This document shows positions 48,723-56,914 of a stretch of 64,000 nt of DNA, in pieces (position 1 is the stretch's first letter; the number at the start of each line of letters is the position of its first letter). The notes beneath the pieces were generated by a model. The model worked only from the letters and a program-made list of their open reading frames with translations, was not told the DNA's origin and ran no database searches. The stretch comes from Candidatus Gracilibacteria bacterium (GTDB lineage Bacteria > Patescibacteriota > Gracilibacteria > UBA1369 > UBA12473). The translations under genes and the position numbers were made by a program. The stretch is from positions 124,001 through 188,000 of the forward strand of contig JBAZZS010000001.1 in the NCBI GenBank assembly GCA_041658685.1, in the 5' to 3' direction.

Positions 48723-50381
48723 TTAATCCACTTCCTTCAAATAGCACGCCTCGCAAAACACAATTTCCGGACGTTTGGGGTCATAACTACTGGCTGTGGG
48801 TTGTCCGCATTTTTGGCACGGACGCGTCCATTGTTGGCGCGGGTTGCGCAACTCCATGCGATCCAAATAGCGTTGGTGCGGCGCGCGGTGCGGGAGGGGA
48901 ATGCCGTGTTTTTGATAAAACTTTAATTCTTGCGAAATGATTTTGTAATTCGCTCCGCTTTTTTCGCAGGTGAAAATATCTTTTTCCACCGAAGCATTCA
49001 CATCCCGAATGGAATCGGGAAGAACCGGCGCTTTGCCCTGATACCCGCCTTTTTCTTTTTGGTTTTTCCACCCAAGCCCGCGTTTTTGAACTTCCTCTTC
49101 CGTGAGCGGGAGGTAATCGTGCGCAATGGTTTCGTTGTACGCGTAAGGCGAAAGCGTGCTTGGAAAAAATTCGCCCCATTCTTTGGTTTTTTCCATGTGC
49201 GCAATAATTCGCGGCAACAATCCTTCGTATTCGGCTTGCGTGTACTGTTTATTAAAAATGCAATATTCCGCATGCTTAAGGGAAATACAGCCAAAGCAAT
49301 TTCTGGAAGCTGTCATCAAATCGCAATACAAAAGATCGCTGTTGTTTTCCCACGAATTCGTGCAAAACGAACACGAATGAATGTCTCCGGCGCAGCTCGA
49401 CATTTCGTAACACATCTCGGCCCGGTCTCCGTAAAAATCCCAATCCATGCAATCTTTAGCATTGATCAGATGAGAAATGAATCGACAATCTTCGCAGTTT
49501 TTTACATCGTACGCATTGAAGCAGCGGCGTGAAAATTGAACGTGATCACCCACGACCTCTTCAGATCCCTTGATGTCCAGCGCTTTTCGAGGGTATTTGA
49601 GTGAAAATTGAATGAAATCTTGCTTGAGTTTTTGTGCCGCGCTATATGAATCAAAACGCAAGGCTTTGATTTTGGCGTCATAGGCCTCTTTAGTGAGTTG
49701 TTTATTGCAAAAATAGTAGGATTTATTTCGCAAATTCACGCATCCAAAACAATCGTGGCATCCGATGCAGTCCCGGCAAAAATAACAGTCGCTACAATGT
49801 TCGAGATTAAACCCGTAAAAACAGTGAAAACAGCGAGTGCAATCCGTGACTTCGTAACAGAGTTCGCAATTGAAAAGAAAGAGAAAATCCGCACAGTTTT
49901 TGTTGTCAAAAGAATACGCGCCAAAATAGCAGTCTTCATTGCGGTCTGCCGTGAAGGTAAGGTAGCAGTTACGGCTTTGGGCACAGTAACTCGTGTAGTC
50001 GCAATTCTCGTTGCTGATCCCATTGATGGCAAGGCGTGGTACGACTTTTTGCAGCTCCGCGAATTGTTCAAAAAACGGGCGGTTGAAATTAAAATCGCGA
50101 CCATAGGTTTTGGCATCCCACTCATCGCTCCAATACAGTTCTTGGTTGTAAATCGTGAACGGACTGTCCGAATCGTAGAGCGAAATGAGAGGTTTTCCGG
50201 TTTTGTCGCACTTACGATGGTAGAGAAAATTGTGATTGCGGAAGCTCAGACGGCGGCGTTGGCGCTCCTCGGGGCAGAGGGTCGGATTTGGCATGCGAAG
50301 TTTTTGAAGCATGGCCTGATCTTCGTCCGTGAGAATGAACGGTTTTCCGGTGAGGCGACATTTGAGGGCGATGGGGGGCAT
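48723..50381 (-). CDS. Large Cys-rich zinc-ribbon/repeat protein, copy 2
   Basis: 552 residues from ATG 50381; the frame is open further upstream through a family C palindrome, but only the later start matches the paralogues (CRLTGKPFILTDEDQAMLQ) and has the C/U-rich leader CCTAATCCCTCTTCCT. Layout as in copy 1: an N-terminal ribbon (its second half is CPEE rather than CPRC, so one zinc ligand is lost), GRDFNFNRPFFEQF, Cys repeats (NCYLTFTADRNEDCYFGAY, CELCYEVTDCTRCFHCFY, CRDCIGCHDCFGCVNL), NKSYYFCNKQLTKEAYD, a second repeat block, YCIFNKQYTQAEYE, EWGEFFPSTLSPYAYNE and a C-terminal CQKC...CEAC ribbon. It lies in tandem with copy 3 on the same strand. Confidence 0.78.
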   Translation of the reverse strand: MPPIALKCRLTGKPFILTDEDQAMLQKLRMPNPTLCPEERQRRRLSFRNHNFLYHRKCDKTGKPLISLYDSDSPFTIYNQELYWSDEWDAKTYGRDFNFNRPFFEQFAELQKVVPRLAINGISNENCDYTSYCAQSRNCYLTFTADRNEDCYFGAYSFDNKNCADFLFLFNCELCYEVTDCTRCFHCFYGFNLEHCSDCYFCRDCIGCHDCFGCVNLRNKSYYFCNKQLTKEAYDAKIKALRFDSYSAAQKLKQDFIQFSLKYPRKALDIKGSEEVVGDHVQFSRRCFNAYDVKNCEDCRFISHLINAKDCMDWDFYGDRAEMCYEMSSCAGDIHSCSFCTNSWENNSDLLYCDLMTASRNCFGCISLKHAEYCIFNKQYTQAEYEGLLPRIIAHMEKTKEWGEFFPSTLSPYAYNETIAHDYLPLTEEEVQKRGLGWKNQKEKGGYQGKAPVLPDSIRDVNASVEKDIFTCEKSGANYKIISQELKFYQKHGIPLPHRAPHQRYLDRMELRNPRQQWTRPCQKCGQPTASSYDPKRPEIVFCEACYLKEVD

Positions 50382-50423
50382 AGGAAGAGGGATTAGGAGC
50401 TTGGAGTTAGGATTTAGGAGAGA

Positions 50424-50524
50424 GGGGTAGGTGTTCCCGGAAGTCGCATTTTTAAGGAAGAAATGCCAGCGACTCATGATCCGAGGCATTTCGCTCCCAT
50501 GCGACGGAGGGAATGCCTGCCCCT
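50424..50524. repeat. Family C nested palindrome
   Basis: The outer arms GGGGTAGGTGTTCCCGGAAG (50424-50449 in full) and ATGCGACGGAGGGAATGCCT (50499-50524 in full) pair. The inner hairpin is GAAATGCC (50460-50467)/GGCATTTC (50485-50492), different in sequence from the GGACAC/GTGTCC hairpin at 30146 but in the same place. It lies 43 nt upstream of Cys-rich copy 2. Confidence 0.7.
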
Positions 50525-50573
50525 CGATCCTAGTCGAGAGAAAAAGTCTGAGGGGATGGCATGATGACAAGGC

Positions 50574-52256
50574 TTAGTAAACTTGTTTCAAATAGCACTT
50601 TTCGCACACCACTTTCTCTGGCCGATCCGGCGCATAGCTCGTTTGGATCGTTTTTTTGCATTGACTGCACGTGCGAGGCCACAAGCGTCGCGGATTGCGC
50701 AGAGCCATACGGCGTTTATGCCGACAATCCGGACATTCAACAGGTAACGGTAATTTCATCATACGATAAAACGCCAATTCTTGCGCAATAAGTCGGTAGT
50801 TTTTCCCACATTCCGCGCACGTCAAAATTTGTTTGGTGATGTCATCCGAAATCGCCTCAATCGGACGATCCAAAGGGATGCGCGCGCCTTGATAACGATT
50901 GCTCACATTTTCGGATTTCCATGTCATCCCCAGTTTCGCGGCATCGGGTTTTGATAGAGGATAATATTCATTCGCAATCGTTTCATTGTAACCAAAAGGC
51001 GACAACGAAAACGGGAAAAATTCTCCGTATTCTCCCGTTGTTTTCATATATTCAAGAATGCGAGGAACGAGTTTTTCATACGCTTCTTTGGTGTATTGCT
51101 TATTGAGAATGCAGTATTTTTTTCGCTTCAACCCAAAGCACCCAAAACAATTCGAAGAATTCCAACAATATTGGCAATAAAAAAGGTGGTCGCTTTCATA
51201 ACATTTGGAGCACACCAAGAGCTGGTATCCTAAATTGCAGGCATGCGTTTCATAATGAGATTCCCCTTTAAAAGGTTCAGTTACATCACGGGCCGTGGTC
51301 ACCTCGCCGCAATCGTAAGCATAGGCGACATCTTGGCAAGCGAAGGTGTAGTAAGAATCAAAAACCGCTTTATTATTGAAAAGATGATCGCCGGTACATC
51401 CTTCGGCTTGTAGATTGGTGACGTCTCGATGAAGCGCATTTTTACGCACCTCGGTCCAAAAGCGTTCGGTGAAAGACAGCGTTTGTTGCGGGGTTTTCGG
51501 CGTAAATTCTTGGAGCTTTTTCTCGTACTCTTCTTTGGAATAAGGCTTATTTAAAAAGTGGTAATTCTTGTGTCGTAAATTCCAACACCCAAAACAATTT
51601 TCACAGCTTTGGCAGTCAAAGCAAAACGCGCATTCCGAGCACGTTGAGCATTCGAAAAGATACGAGGAAAAGGTGCAATTTTTCGCGTTGGTGCAAAAAT
51701 AACAGCGTTCACAACGTTGGATGGCCAAGCAATCCGTGCAATTTTTGCTGTAAAGATTGTAATTGCTGCAATAAAAAAGGTCTTCGCAATACCCGGAATT
51801 GATGCACATGTAACAATTTTTATTGTACGCGGAGTGATTGGTAAAAAGGGAATTTTCACTGCTCATATTCACGATGCAGGGGCGTGGCGCCACAAGGCTG
51901 AGCGCTTGCATTTGTTCGAAAAAAGGACGATTGAAATCAAAGTCGCGGCCTGTGGCCAACTCGTCCCAGACATCGCTCCACCACACTTGCTGGTCATAGA
52001 CGGTGCAGGGCTTTTCCGCAGAGTAAACAGAGATGATTTCTTTGCCGGTTTGATCGCATTTGCGATGGTATAATTTGCGCTCATTGCGGAAGGCGAGGCG
52101 GCGTTGTTGGCGACAATTCGGGCAAAGAGTGGGGGGCGGGAGGAGAATTTTTTTACCCTCAAAAGCAGGTGAGATTTTTTCTAAAACCACAAGATCTTCA
52201 TCTGTGACAACAAAGGCGTTTTGGCAGAGGCGACATTTTTTTTGAAGGGGAGTCAT
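50574..52256 (-). CDS. Large Cys-rich zinc-ribbon/repeat protein, copy 3
   Basis: 560 residues and the most Cys-rich of the three. N-terminal ribbon CRLC...CPNCRQQRRLAFRNERKL, then GRDFDFNRPFFEQM, SENSLFTNHSAYNKNCYM and dense repeats (CEDLFYCSN, NCTDCLAIQRCERCYFC, CSTCSECAFCFDCQSC), NYHFLNKPYSKEEYE, a second block ending YCILNKQYTKEAYE, EYGEFFPFSLSPFGYNE, then CAECGKNYRLIAQELAFY, a CPDC pair and a final CSQC...CEKC ribbon. A conserved C-terminal arrangement (ELxFYRxxxxPLPxxxPxxR, RNPRRLWPRTC) links all three. TrmB copy 3 is divergent upstream; a GACAC/GTGTC hairpin (52312-52332) lies 56 nt upstream. Function unknown. Confidence 0.8.
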   Translation of the reverse strand: MTPLQKKCRLCQNAFVVTDEDLVVLEKISPAFEGKKILLPPPTLCPNCRQQRRLAFRNERKLYHRKCDQTGKEIISVYSAEKPCTVYDQQVWWSDVWDELATGRDFDFNRPFFEQMQALSLVAPRPCIVNMSSENSLFTNHSAYNKNCYMCINSGYCEDLFYCSNYNLYSKNCTDCLAIQRCERCYFCTNAKNCTFSSYLFECSTCSECAFCFDCQSCENCFGCWNLRHKNYHFLNKPYSKEEYEKKLQEFTPKTPQQTLSFTERFWTEVRKNALHRDVTNLQAEGCTGDHLFNNKAVFDSYYTFACQDVAYAYDCGEVTTARDVTEPFKGESHYETHACNLGYQLLVCSKCYESDHLFYCQYCWNSSNCFGCFGLKRKKYCILNKQYTKEAYEKLVPRILEYMKTTGEYGEFFPFSLSPFGYNETIANEYYPLSKPDAAKLGMTWKSENVSNRYQGARIPLDRPIEAISDDITKQILTCAECGKNYRLIAQELAFYRMMKLPLPVECPDCRHKRRMALRNPRRLWPRTCSQCKKTIQTSYAPDRPEKVVCEKCYLKQVY

Positions 52257-52311
52257 AGGAAATTAGAAATTTTGAATTTTAGATTTGGGAGGGGGAAAAA
52301 ATACGAAATGC

Positions 52312-52332
52312 GACACTCGCTTCGCTCGTGTC
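52312..52332. repeat. GACAC/GTGTC hairpin, family A-like core
   Basis: GACAC-TCGCTTCGCTC-GTGTC between Cys-rich copy 3 and TrmB copy 3, preceded by ATGC as in the family C arm. It may be a remnant of a family A or C element. Confidence 0.5.
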
Positions 52333-52415
52333 TGATTATCTCATATTGTAAGTCTTTGTAAACGAACGACATTAAAATTTAATGAATAAATGATGAAATT
52401 TTTATGAATTTAAGG

Positions 52416-52445
52416 TTGAAATACAAGGGAGGAATGGTGTATATT
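52416..52445 (+). promoter_or_regulatory. Promoter for TrmB copy 3
   Basis: TTGAAA (52416-52421), an 18-nt spacer and TATATT (52440-52445), 28 nt upstream of the ATG at 52474. Confidence 0.45.
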
Positions 52446-52473
52446 ATCTGTAGAAACATTTTTACAACATCCT

Positions 52474-53232
52474 ATGATTTATCCGGATTTTGATCGTTTG
52501 GGATTGAGCGAGAGCGAAGGGAAAGTCTATATGGCGCTCTTGGAATTGGGGGGTGGATACGTGAGTACGGTGGCGCGCCAATCTAAGCTTCCGCGGGTCA
52601 ATTGTTATCACACGCTCGAGAATCTTTTCAAGAAAGGTTTGGTGAATTTTATGACCAAAAACAAGGTGCGTTTTTATTCGGCCGAGCCCCCGCAAAAAAT
52701 GGTGAACATGCTCGAAGAAAAAACAACCTACGCCCGCAAGTTGTTGCCCGAGCTTTTATCGGTCACCAATGCCCTCGCGTTCAAACCTAAAATCAAATAT
52801 TTCGAGGGAATGGACGGCGTCAAAACCATCCTCGAAGACACCCTCACGGCCAAGAGCGAAATGCTCGGTTATTCCAATTTGAAAGGCGCGGCGGAATTAT
52901 TTGGCGATTACATCAAGATTTATGCTCAAAAAAAGATGAAAAAAAGATTAAAAACGCGACTCATTTGTCCGTCCAGTAAAGAAGCGTTTGAGTACACCAA
53001 GCGTTATTATCCCACGCAATTTCCAGAGGAACTTATCGAGATTTTATTCATCAACCCACGTGAATTTTGGTTTGAGCACGAGATCATGATTTACGACAAT
53101 AAAGTAGCCGTGATTTCCCTAAATAAGGAAGAGCTGGTGGGTATGATTTTCGAAAGTCCGGTCTACGCGCGTTCGCAAACCGCTATTTTTAACCTGGCAT
53201 GGCTCGGAGCCAGCGGGTTTATCGCATTGTAA
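52474..53232 (+). CDS. TrmB-family transcriptional regulator, copy 3
   Basis: 252 residues. The winged helix is FDRLGLSESEGKVYMALLEL, RVNCYHTLENLFKKGLVNF and NKVRFYSAEPP; then KYFEGMDGVKTILEDTLTAKSEMLG and a C-terminal domain ending VAVISLNKEELVGMIFESPV. It shares domain order and the YFEG(M/L)(D/E)G(V/I)K and terminal motifs with the other two copies. It is divergent from Cys-rich copy 3, which makes that gene its most likely target (inference). The leader is TTTTTACAACATCCT before ATG. The last 14 nt overlap the convergent toxin gene. Confidence 0.86.
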   Translation: MIYPDFDRLGLSESEGKVYMALLELGGGYVSTVARQSKLPRVNCYHTLENLFKKGLVNFMTKNKVRFYSAEPPQKMVNMLEEKTTYARKLLPELLSVTNALAFKPKIKYFEGMDGVKTILEDTLTAKSEMLGYSNLKGAAELFGDYIKIYAQKKMKKRLKTRLICPSSKEAFEYTKRYYPTQFPEELIEILFINPREFWFEHEIMIYDNKVAVISLNKEELVGMIFESPVYARSQTAIFNLAWLGASGFIAL

Positions 53233-53563
53233 TCAGAGTCGCCACTTCTTGAATGGTTTGATCGAAGTGATGTTGGAGTTGATTTTCGGTAAGGGTTCCC
53301 ATGTCGGATTTGGCATAAATGCAAAGCGGGAGGAGTAAATCTTTTCGAATATAAAAATAAAGGTACGCACGAAATCCGCCGGATTTACCTTTGTGCATGT
53401 CCTTACTTGGAATGCGGATTTTATAAATGGATCGGCCAATGGAAATTTCATTTTTAGGATTGAATCCTTCGATGATTTTTAAAAGATCTCGTTTGACTTG
53501 AGGATATTTTTTCTTCAAACGCTTGAGTTGTTTCTTGAAATGTTCGCTGAAAAAGAGGGGCAT
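53219..53563 (-). CDS. RelE/HigB-like toxin
   Basis: 114 residues with LFFSEHFKKQLKRLKKKYPQVKRDLLKII at the N-terminus, IGRSIYKIRIPSKDMHKGKSGGFRAYLYFY in the centre and LLLPLCIYAKSDMGTLTENQL near the end. The strand pattern K-R-P..GKSGGFRA.YY matches the RelE-superfamily cytotoxic translational repressors. It lies 11 nt downstream of a small putative antitoxin on the same strand. Likely an mRNA interferase; target specificity unknown. It overlaps TrmB copy 3 by 14 nt at the 3' ends. Confidence 0.8.
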   Translation of the reverse strand: MPLFFSEHFKKQLKRLKKKYPQVKRDLLKIIEGFNPKNEISIGRSIYKIRIPSKDMHKGKSGGFRAYLYFYIRKDLLLPLCIYAKSDMGTLTENQLQHHFDQTIQEVATLITMR

Positions 53564-53574
53564 AAGGATTCCAA

Positions 53575-53805
53575 TTATACGTCTTCAAGTTGTTTTTTGG
53601 CAGAGGGGAACCGACTGACATCCAAACGATCGAGAAGTGTATCCAAAACTTGGATGGATTGATCGAGGGAATTTTTTTTGGTGAGTAAATAATATTTAAT
53701 CAAAAAAGTGATCGTGGAAGTGCGATTCCCAAGGCCTTCTTCTTCTTGAATAAAATCAAGTTCTTGAGGAATTTTTTCGCTGACCTTAAGAATAATGGAT
53801 GGCAT
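53575..53805 (-). CDS. Putative antitoxin, ribbon-helix-helix type (76 aa)
   Basis: 76 residues: an N-terminal strand plus helix pattern SIILKVSEKIPQELDFIQEEEGLGNRTSTITFLIKYYL, as in CopG/ParD-like proteins, followed by a charged helical tail that would bind the toxin. It is upstream of the RelE/HigB-like gene with an 11-nt gap. A 9-bp inverted repeat (53835-53860) lies 30 nt upstream, a likely autoregulatory operator. AT-rich. Confidence 0.7.
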   Translation of the reverse strand: MPSIILKVSEKIPQELDFIQEEEGLGNRTSTITFLIKYYLLTKKNSLDQSIQVLDTLLDRLDVSRFPSAKKQLEDV

Positions 53806-53834
53806 AAAAAGTTAAAATAAATAATATTAATTAT

Positions 53835-53860
53835 ATAACTATTATATAAAAAATAGTTAT
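53835..53860 (-). promoter_or_regulatory. Operator-like inverted repeat of the second toxin-antitoxin pair
   Basis: ATAACTATT (53835-53843) and AATAGTTAT (53852-53860) are perfect inverted repeats with an 8-nt AT spacer in very AT-rich promoter DNA upstream of the antitoxin. Confidence 0.5.
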
Positions 53861-53930
53861 TAAAGTCAATTCAATCGAACAGGCCCTCAAAGATTATTTA
53901 CAAAAAAATCCCGGCCGATATACTCGTCCC

Positions 53931-54266
53931 ATGGCAACCACTCAATCAACCATAGACTATATTGTGGATCAACTGCAGGAGGCGGGAAATATTTCCGCTC
54001 GTAAAATGTTTGGTGAATTTGCGCTGTACTGCGAAGGCCGCGTGGTGGGACTCGTTTGCGACAACACTTTATTTATCAAAATCACGGAACCAGGCAAAAT
54101 TTTTATTGGAAAAGGCTACAAAGAAGGGTATGCATACAAGGGCGCCAAAGTCTCCATGGTCATTGATGGAGATCAGATTGAAGATCGTGACTGGCTCTGC
54201 GAGCTCGTGCGTATCACGGCCGCAAATGTTCCCCTTTTCCAAAGAAAAAATCATGAAAATATCTAA
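53931..54266 (+). CDS. TfoX N-terminal-domain protein
   Basis: 111 residues forming a stand-alone TfoX_N domain: TIDYIVDQLQEAGNISARKMFGEFALYCEGRVVGLVCDNTLFIKIT, then GYKEGYAYKGAKVSMVI and EDRDWLCELVRITAANVP. In gamma-proteobacteria full-length TfoX/Sxy regulates competence; single-domain forms are common elsewhere and their role is unknown, so no competence function is claimed. The gene overlaps the following PAP2 gene by 14 nt, suggesting coupling. Confidence 0.85.
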   Translation: MATTQSTIDYIVDQLQEAGNISARKMFGEFALYCEGRVVGLVCDNTLFIKITEPGKIFIGKGYKEGYAYKGAKVSMVIDGDQIEDRDWLCELVRITAANVPLFQRKNHENI

Positions 54267-54942
54267 AAACCTGAACCACGACCCTTGGTTTAAGTTGAAA
54301 ATTTTAGGGGTCCTGATCGCTTTATTGTATTTATTCCTGAGTTGGTACCCGTATATAGGGCGATTCAGTGCCTCGCTCACAACCCCTCATGATTTAAAAA
54401 CGGTTGTGGATGATTGGATCCCTCTGGTTCCTCAGATCATAAAGATTTATTTGGCGTTGATGTTTTTTCCCATTGCCGGTTTGATTTTTGCTTTTTATAA
54501 AAAACTCACCGCACTTGAAGTCGCTGCTTTGTACATCGCACACATCTTGTTGCTGTTTTCTTGTTATGCGATTTATTTAATTTTCCCAACTTCAGCGGAA
54601 AGCGTCATGGTTAAGATTAGCGAATGGGATGTGGCGAATAACCCGGCGCTGGAAGCCATTGATTGGCTTTATCGGAGCAGTGTGCCTTACAATTCCTTTC
54701 CAAGTTACCATGTGGCGCCGATGGTGTTTCTTTTGATCTTTTTATTTAAAAAATGGAGAACTCTGTTTTGGATAAGTTTGCCTTTGTGTGTCCTGATCTC
54801 TGCAGGTGCGGTCCTTACCAAGTTCCATTTTTTTGTGGATGTTCTCGGAGGGATCGCTATGGGAATTTTTGCGTATTATATTTTGTATGAAAAAATAGCG
54901 TTAAAATACTTGAATGATTTTGTTCGGGTTGAGAAGGAATGA
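54253..54942 (+). CDS. PAP2-superfamily membrane phosphatase
   Basis: 229 residues from ATG 54253; an earlier in-frame start would lie deep in the TfoX gene. About six transmembrane helices. The phosphatase motifs are YNSFPSYHVAPMV (C2, with His) and LTKFHFFVDVLGGI (C3, with His and Asp); the N-terminal KxxxxxxRP motif is not visible, so it may be a divergent PAP2 member such as an inositolphosphotransferase/sphingomyelin-synthase-like type. Such enzymes dephosphorylate lipid phosphates or undecaprenyl pyrophosphate at the membrane. After the stop (54943-55024) there is no gene before tRNA-Phe. Confidence 0.82.
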   Translation: MKISKNLNHDPWFKLKILGVLIALLYLFLSWYPYIGRFSASLTTPHDLKTVVDDWIPLVPQIIKIYLALMFFPIAGLIFAFYKKLTALEVAALYIAHILLLFSCYAIYLIFPTSAESVMVKISEWDVANNPALEAIDWLYRSSVPYNSFPSYHVAPMVFLLIFLFKKWRTLFWISLPLCVLISAGAVLTKFHFFVDVLGGIAMGIFAYYILYEKIALKYLNDFVRVEKE

Positions 54943-55024
54943 AATTTTAATAAATCGAGGGTTGTACTGAAAAAGAGCTTGAGAACGCCAAAAAAGGCGG
55001 GGCAGGCCCCACAAAATGTTTAAG

Positions 55025-55099
55025 TGGTGCCGGGAGGCAGGATCGGACTGCCGACACCACGATTTTCAGTCGTGTGCTCTACCACTGAGCTACCCCGGC
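55025..55099 (-). tRNA. tRNA-Phe (anticodon GAA)
   Basis: A complete cloverleaf on the minus strand: acceptor GCCGGGG/TCCCGGC (one G-T pair), D arm AGCTCAGTGGTAGAGC, anticodon arm CACGA-CTGAAAA-TCGTG with GAA at 55067-55065, T arm GGCAG-TCCGATC-CTGCC, discriminator A and encoded CCA (55027-55025). Confidence 0.95.
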
Positions 55100-55143
55100 A
55101 CAGGCGTTATTTTAGCGAAGGTTGGGGAACGGGGCAACAGGAA

Positions 55144-55863
55144 TTAAAAAAACTGCTCAAAATACAGATGCGAAGGCTCGAATCCTTTTTGTAAAAAAAT
55201 CGCACGCACATCATCGATCATGCCTTTGCCGCCACACATATAAACGTCCGTGGTTGCAGGATTGAAGGAGACTACAGACAAAAGTGCGGTCACGCGACCA
55301 CTTGGACCTTTCCAATCCGATGACGGCTGCGACAACGTGAGCGTAAAGTGAAGATTCGGGTGTTGTTTTGCCAATTTTTCAAATTCGCGTTGGTAAAAAA
55401 TATTTTCCTCGTGCCGTACCCCAAAATAAACGTGCATGGGTCTGGTATCGCCTTGGCTTAAACGATCTTGAATCATGGAGTGAAAGGGTGCAATTCCGGT
55501 GCCGGTGGCCACAAAAACAAGGTCGCGATCCGCAGGGGATTTGAGTAAAAAATGTCCAAAAGGTCCCTGGATTTGCAACTCATGCCCAATTTCCCAGGTG
55601 TCGAGAATCGGAGTTAAGGTCCCGGTTTTGATGATCGCAATCACAATGTGAAGTTCATGATTTTGTGAAGGCGCACTGGCAATCGAATAGGCCCGACTGA
55701 TGCGCGCGCCGGTGGCAGGATTTGTCGCATAAATCAGCACAAATTGGCCGGCTTGAAAATCGAGGGTCGTAAGTTCGATGAGCTCAAAAACAAACTCGCG
55801 CACCTCGGGAGTGAGCGTGATTTTTTGCTTGAGCCGAGCTTGAAACATTGAGGGAAGTACCAT
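55144..55863 (-). CDS. Ferredoxin-NADP reductase-like flavoprotein
   Basis: 239 residues. The FAD domain has FQAGQFVLIYA and RAYSIAS (R57-S63), the RxYS motif that binds FAD. The NAD(P) domain has LVFVATGTGIAPFHSMI, VYFGVRHEENIFYQREFEKL and the end VYMCGGKGMIDDVRAIFLQKGF with the CGxxxM pattern. It has no ferredoxin domain, so it passes electrons between NAD(P)H and an unknown small carrier. The Cys-rich, thioredoxin and DsbA-like proteins here are other redox components, but no direct link is shown. Start ATG at 55863; an internal ATG 5 codons later is also possible. Confidence 0.9.
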   Translation of the reverse strand: MVLPSMFQARLKQKITLTPEVREFVFELIELTTLDFQAGQFVLIYATNPATGARISRAYSIASAPSQNHELHIVIAIIKTGTLTPILDTWEIGHELQIQGPFGHFLLKSPADRDLVFVATGTGIAPFHSMIQDRLSQGDTRPMHVYFGVRHEENIFYQREFEKLAKQHPNLHFTLTLSQPSSDWKGPSGRVTALLSVVSFNPATTDVYMCGGKGMIDDVRAIFLQKGFEPSHLYFEQFF

Positions 55864-55959
55864 GAGTAAATTTTACACGGAGCAGAGCAGCCCCGCAACG
55901 TCAGCCCGGGCACGCTCCGCATTGGTTGCATTTTTCAAGGCCTCCTTTAATATACCCGC

Positions 55960-56901
55960 ATGAGCATCCTCAACGATTTGGTTTCACGCCTGGTTCTCTT
56001 TTTCTCCAATTTGGGAGAAACGTTTTGGAATCACCTCAGCCTGTCCCAATATTCTTTTTGGCAAACCGCCATTGATGTTTTTTTGGTGGCCATTATTTTT
56101 TATTGGCTCATCACCTTGCTCAAAGGCACCCGCGCGGTCCCGATTTTGACCGGACTTTTTGTGCTCGCGTTGCTGTACGCCATTAGCGACCGTCTTGATC
56201 TTCTCGCTGTGAATTGGATTTTAAGCCGCGCTTTTCCCGTGATGTTGCTGTCCATCCCGATTATTTTTCAACAAGAACTCCGTCGCGGCCTCGAGCGCCT
56301 CGGGAAAACGCATTTTTTTGAACTCGAAATCGAATCCACGGACCGCATGATCAGCGATTTGGTGGAAACCTGTCAGCTGTTGGCCAAAGAACGCCACGGT
56401 GCGCTCATTGTGCTCGAACGCGACACCAAACTTGAAGAATACATCGAAACAGGAAAATTATTGGATTCCATGATTTCCAAGGAATTATTGCTCAGCATTT
56501 TTAATCCGCGTTCCCCGCTTCACGACGGAGCCGTGATCATTCGCGAACGTCGAATTGTGGCTGCGGGCTGCGTTTTGCCACACACATTCAAACAATATGA
56601 GGGTCGGTTTGGCACGCGGCATAAAGCCGCGATCGGGTTGTCGGAAAATTCCGATGCGGAAATCATCATTGTTTCCGAAGAGCGAAAAACCATTTCATTT
56701 GCCAAAGACGGGCAGTTGGAGGAGGTCACGGCCGAGCAACTTCAATCGCATTTGGAAAAAATTTATAAAGCCAGACAACACTCCCCACGCACGAAGCAAA
56801 GCGAAGTGCGCTCCCCAGTTCCTTGCATCTCCAGCGGAGCGAAGGGAGCTTTCCCTCCCCCCGTATCCTCAAAAAAACCTAAAAATCGCCGTTCCGCCTA
56901 A
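55960..56901 (+). CDS. cdaA: Diadenylate cyclase CdaA (c-di-AMP synthase)
   Basis: 313 residues. Three N-terminal transmembrane helices (FLVAIIFYWLITLL, ILTGLFVLALLYAI, VMLLSIPIIF) are followed by a DisA_N/DAC domain: RHGALIVLER, NPRSPLHDGAVIIRERRIVAAGCVLP (DGA at about 189) and GTRHKAAIGLSE (RHK; canonical RHR), then VSEERKTISFAKDG. It makes c-di-AMP from two ATP. The final 40 residues are unlike CdaA and derive from a family A repeat (56788-56816) plus low-complexity sequence. The next gene, a YbbR protein, starts 13 nt after the stop, the usual cdaA-cdaR order. Confidence 0.94.
   Translation: MSILNDLVSRLVLFFSNLGETFWNHLSLSQYSFWQTAIDVFLVAIIFYWLITLLKGTRAVPILTGLFVLALLYAISDRLDLLAVNWILSRAFPVMLLSIPIIFQQELRRGLERLGKTHFFELEIESTDRMISDLVETCQLLAKERHGALIVLERDTKLEEYIETGKLLDSMISKELLLSIFNPRSPLHDGAVIIRERRIVAAGCVLPHTFKQYEGRFGTRHKAAIGLSENSDAEIIIVSEERKTISFAKDGQLEEVTAEQLQSHLEKIYKARQHSPRTKQSEVRSPVPCISSGAKGAFPPPVSSKKPKNRRSA
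56788..56816 (+). repeat. Family A repeat inside the 3' end of cdaA
   Basis: CGCAC, GAAGCAAAGCGAA, GTGCG, CTCCCC, read as peptide PRTKQSEVRSP. It lies past the DAC catalytic core, so it adds a tail rather than breaking the enzyme. Confidence 0.7.
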
Positions 56902-56914
56902 TGGATCATTTTTT

